Position numbers and translations under genes: made by a program
In this document: piece after piece, positions 61,421 to 64,000 of the stretch
Numbering within the stretch: position 1 is the stretch's first letter
Layout of the letters: each line of letters begins with the position of its first letter
The notes under the pieces: generated by a model
Told to the model about the DNA's origin: nothing
The model's database searches: none
What the model saw: only the letters and a program-made list of their open reading frames with translations
Origin: Monosporascus cannonballus
Lineage: Eukaryota > Ascomycota > Sordariomycetes > Xylariales
Assembly: GCA_004154925.1 (NCBI GenBank)
Contig: QJNS01000024.1
Span: forward strand, 124,001 to 188,000
Direction of reading: 5' to 3'
DNA: 64,000 nucleotides

Positions 61421-62668
61421 CCAAGTAAAGTTTACCCAGGACGCCACGTGGTGGACGTCGGGATGATCGCCCTGTACTTGCCCTCTTTGTTCAGGCCAAA
61501 ACGGCAACAGCTTAGGCCCCCCCACCCAATCCAGATTTTGGGGCACAACAGTCATGGGGGATGGGTATCAAGGTATTCACACTCGAGCAATCGTGATTGT
61601 CTGCATCATTCAACTTGATACCTTCAAGGAATACAACTGGTAGACGTAGGCATCGATAATTCACCCTGGAGCCTTGTATTTAATTGCCTTGCTCTAGAAT
61701 CTGAAAGACACTGGAGGTCTCTTCAGAGATGTTGTTTCTCAGTACGGAGGTCGATACCAGTAAGTAATACCTACTGTACCTAGGTATGGTTTAGATGCAA
61801 CCCTTTGACGCTAAGCATATTCACCTCTGGTTGCATATCAACCAACCCATTGAGCTACAGAAGGGGCGCCAAGGGAACTACGGTAGGTGGAAATAGAAGT
61901 GGCCTCGTCGAAGAGAACAATATACTTAGTAGATGTTTCTCAACCCGTTTAGTAAAACATCATCAATGAATCAGTCAGCCAGTGTTCTCGAGTGGTAGCG
62001 TAGCTTTGCATCAACATCCCGAAACACCGTATCCAGTCCATACCAATTCAAAGCTTATGCCTCCTAAATAAAGTCTAACTACATGCCAACTTTTGGAAAA
62101 CCAGAGCTGCATATTCCCGGTCCAAAACAGGAAGTTGTAAGCCCTGTACCAATGCAATGCTACCAACTTAGCTATGTATGAAGTGAAGGATGACCATGTT
62201 ACCGTGAATAATGACATACCTAGTGCCTAAGGTTACCTCTCCGGAGAGAATAAACGATACTCAACTCCGAAGAAAAGTTCAGGAAAAATGGGGACCCGAG
62301 GATGCAGGATGAGATAAGTTTGAGATATGGCATTATGTCACTGGGGATTGAGGGAAAAGCCGCTAGACGAAATTGTCCAATGGCCCGCGGTAATCGGTAA
62401 CCACAACAAAAACTTCCTTTGGCCCCAAAGGCACCGGTAAGGGTAGAAGAGCCGCCCACCAATTCCAACCCAGATCCCTGGAAGCATTTTGCCGCTAAAG
62501 CGGCGTACCTATGCTCTAGTCAATTTTCTTGAATTTTCCGTTCTGTCTCTACAACTTTTACTCTCTTAACCGCAGAACTCATAGAACTCCTCCCACTTCC
62601 TGTCTTCTTCTGCTGTTTCCGTTCCCGGGTCTCGTCATAATATTGGCTATCGTAAATATATACTCACG
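61421..62668. other. Intergenic, citrate synthase upstream region
   Basis: About 1.2 kb with no supported gene. The last 150 bases (about 62520-62668) are pyrimidine-rich and promoter/5' UTR-like. Confidence 0.5.
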
Positions 62669-64000
62669 ATGGCTGCTACGCTGCGTATGAGCTCGGCCGC
62701 CCTCCGAGCTACGAGGTTCTCGGGCTTCACGGCCCGTAGCACAACTTTCAACTTCGCCCGATGCTACTCCGCTAAGACACAGGTATTATTCTGCGCACGG
62801 CTCAATTAGCAAACCATGAGCTGACCCCTCTGCTCTAGACCCTGAAGGAGCGCTTCGCCGAGCAGCTACCTGAGAAGATTGAGGAGATCAAGGCCCTGAG
62901 GAAGTAAGGAGCTGTTCCGCCAAACTGATTTTGCGTCATGCCCGAGCTCTTACTGACATCATCAACAAAGAGAGCACGGCTCCAAGGTCGTCGACAAGGT
63001 CACTCTCGACCAGGTTTACGGCGGTGCTCGAGGAATCAAGGCTCTTGTCTGGGAGGGTTCCGTTCTCGACGCTGAGGAGGGTATTCGTTTCCGTGGCAAG
63101 ACTATCCCCGAATGCCAGGAGCTGCTCCCCAAGGCACCCGGTGGAAAGGAGCCTCTGCCCGAAGGTACGTACTTGTGATCCCTTTCTTCAACAAATCATG
63201 TCAAGTAGCTAATTGTTAGGCATCTTCTGGCTCCTCCTGACCGGTGAGGTCCCTACCGAGCAGCAGGTCCGCGACTTGTCGGCCGAGTGGGCCGCCCGAT
63301 CCGATGTGCCCAAGTTCGTCGAAGAGCTCATCGACCGCTGCCCTACCGACCTCCACCCCATGGCTCAGTTCTCCCTCGCCGTCACTGCTCTCGAGCAGAC
63401 CTCTTCTTTCGCCAAGGCCTACGCCAAGGGCATGAACAAGAAGGACTACTGGGGATACACCTTCGAAGACTCCATGGACCTGATTGCCAAGCTGCCCACC
63501 ATTGCCGCTCGCATCTACCAGAACGTCTTCAAGGGCGGCAAGGTCGCCCCTGTCCAGAAGGACAAGGACTTCGGTTTCAACTTCGCCAACCAGCTCGGCT
63601 TTGGCGAGGACGCCGACTTTGTTGAGCTGATGCGTCTGTACCTGACGATACACACTGACCACGAGGGCGGCAACGTTAGCGCCCACACCACCCACCTAGT
63701 CGGCTCCGCTCTCAGCTCTCCCTTCCTGTCCCTTGCTGCTGGTCTGAACGGTCTGGCTGGTCCTCTCCACGGTTTGGCCAACCAGGAGGTCCTGAACTGG
63801 CTTACTGAGATGAAGAAGACCATCGGCGATGACCTGAGCGACAAGGCTATCACCGACTACCTCTGGTCCACTCTTAACTCCGGCCGTGTCGTCCCTGGTT
63901 ACGGCCACGCCGTCCTCCGCAAGACTGATCCCCGGTACATGGCTCAGCGCAAGTTCGCTCAGGAGAAGATGCCCAACGACCCCATGTTCCAGCTCGTCAG
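62669..64000 (+). CDS. CIT1: Mitochondrial citrate synthase (3' end beyond the window)
   Basis: Condenses acetyl-CoA and oxaloacetate to citrate in the TCA cycle. Four exons are visible: 62669-62782, 62839-62903, 62971-63164 and 63220 to the window end, about 384 codons. Family length is about 470, so roughly 85 residues are missing. Residues 1-37 form a mitochondrial presequence (Arg/Ser/Ala-rich, no acidic residue until the mature start near [18 protein letters not shown]). Conserved blocks: [67 protein letters not shown], the first catalytic His in [17 protein letters not shown] and the second in [17 protein letters not shown]. The catalytic Asp lies beyond the edge. The three introns are short. 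Confidence 0.97.

Overview
The window is nuclear DNA of a filamentous ascomycete, most likely a Sordariomycete. Genes are widely spaced on both strands. Most carry one to six short introns with GT..AG ends and CTAAC/CTGAC-like branch sites. The gene set is fungal: NCE101, a Chs7-family chaperone, PMT2, PNS1, Nrd1/Seb1-like, Zn2Cys6 and DUF6546-type families. There is no operon structure. Exon models below were built by hand from splice sites and reading frame, and every complete multi-exon model except the sugar transporter keeps frame through to its stop.

Layout. 1-6500: the tail of an unknown gene, the tiny export gene NCE101, a TTC36-type TPR protein divergently paired with 4-hydroxyphenylpyruvate dioxygenase (HPPD), then the TFIIH subunit SSL1. 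7.6-20.2 kb: a Chs7-family chaperone, a long gene-free stretch, an MFS hexose transporter, and protein O-mannosyltransferase PMT2 with an 8-nt micro-exon. 20.2-37.3 kb: an assembly gap between G and C homopolymers, a Rab4/Rab2-like GTPase with an unusual insert, a PNS1/CTL transporter, a WW-domain Gly-rich protein, EMC7, O-acetylhomoserine sulfhydrylase, and a MARVEL membrane protein.

37.8-47.3 kb is more dynamic. It holds a MITE with perfect 20-bp inverted ends, a frameshifted DUF6546/F-box-like pseudogene, a peroxisomal-type acyl-CoA synthetase, and an AT-rich inverted duplication that looks RIP-mutated. 47.3-55.7 kb: a large WD40 protein with a SUMO-interaction-like motif and an Nrd1/Seb1-like RNA-binding protein. 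57-61.4 kb is a decayed accessory locus: a Zn2Cys6 regulator pseudogene, one intact NAD(P)-binding epimerase-like gene, an SDR fragment and a further relic. The window ends inside mitochondrial citrate synthase.

Most intact genes are housekeeping: secretory pathway (PMT2, EMC7, Rab, Chs7-like, NCE101), transcription and RNA termination (SSL1, Nrd1/Seb1-like), and primary metabolism (HPPD, OAH sulfhydrylase, acyl-CoA synthetase, citrate synthase). The most striking arrangement is TTC36 next to HPPD, because TTC36 has been tied to HPPD stability in mammals.
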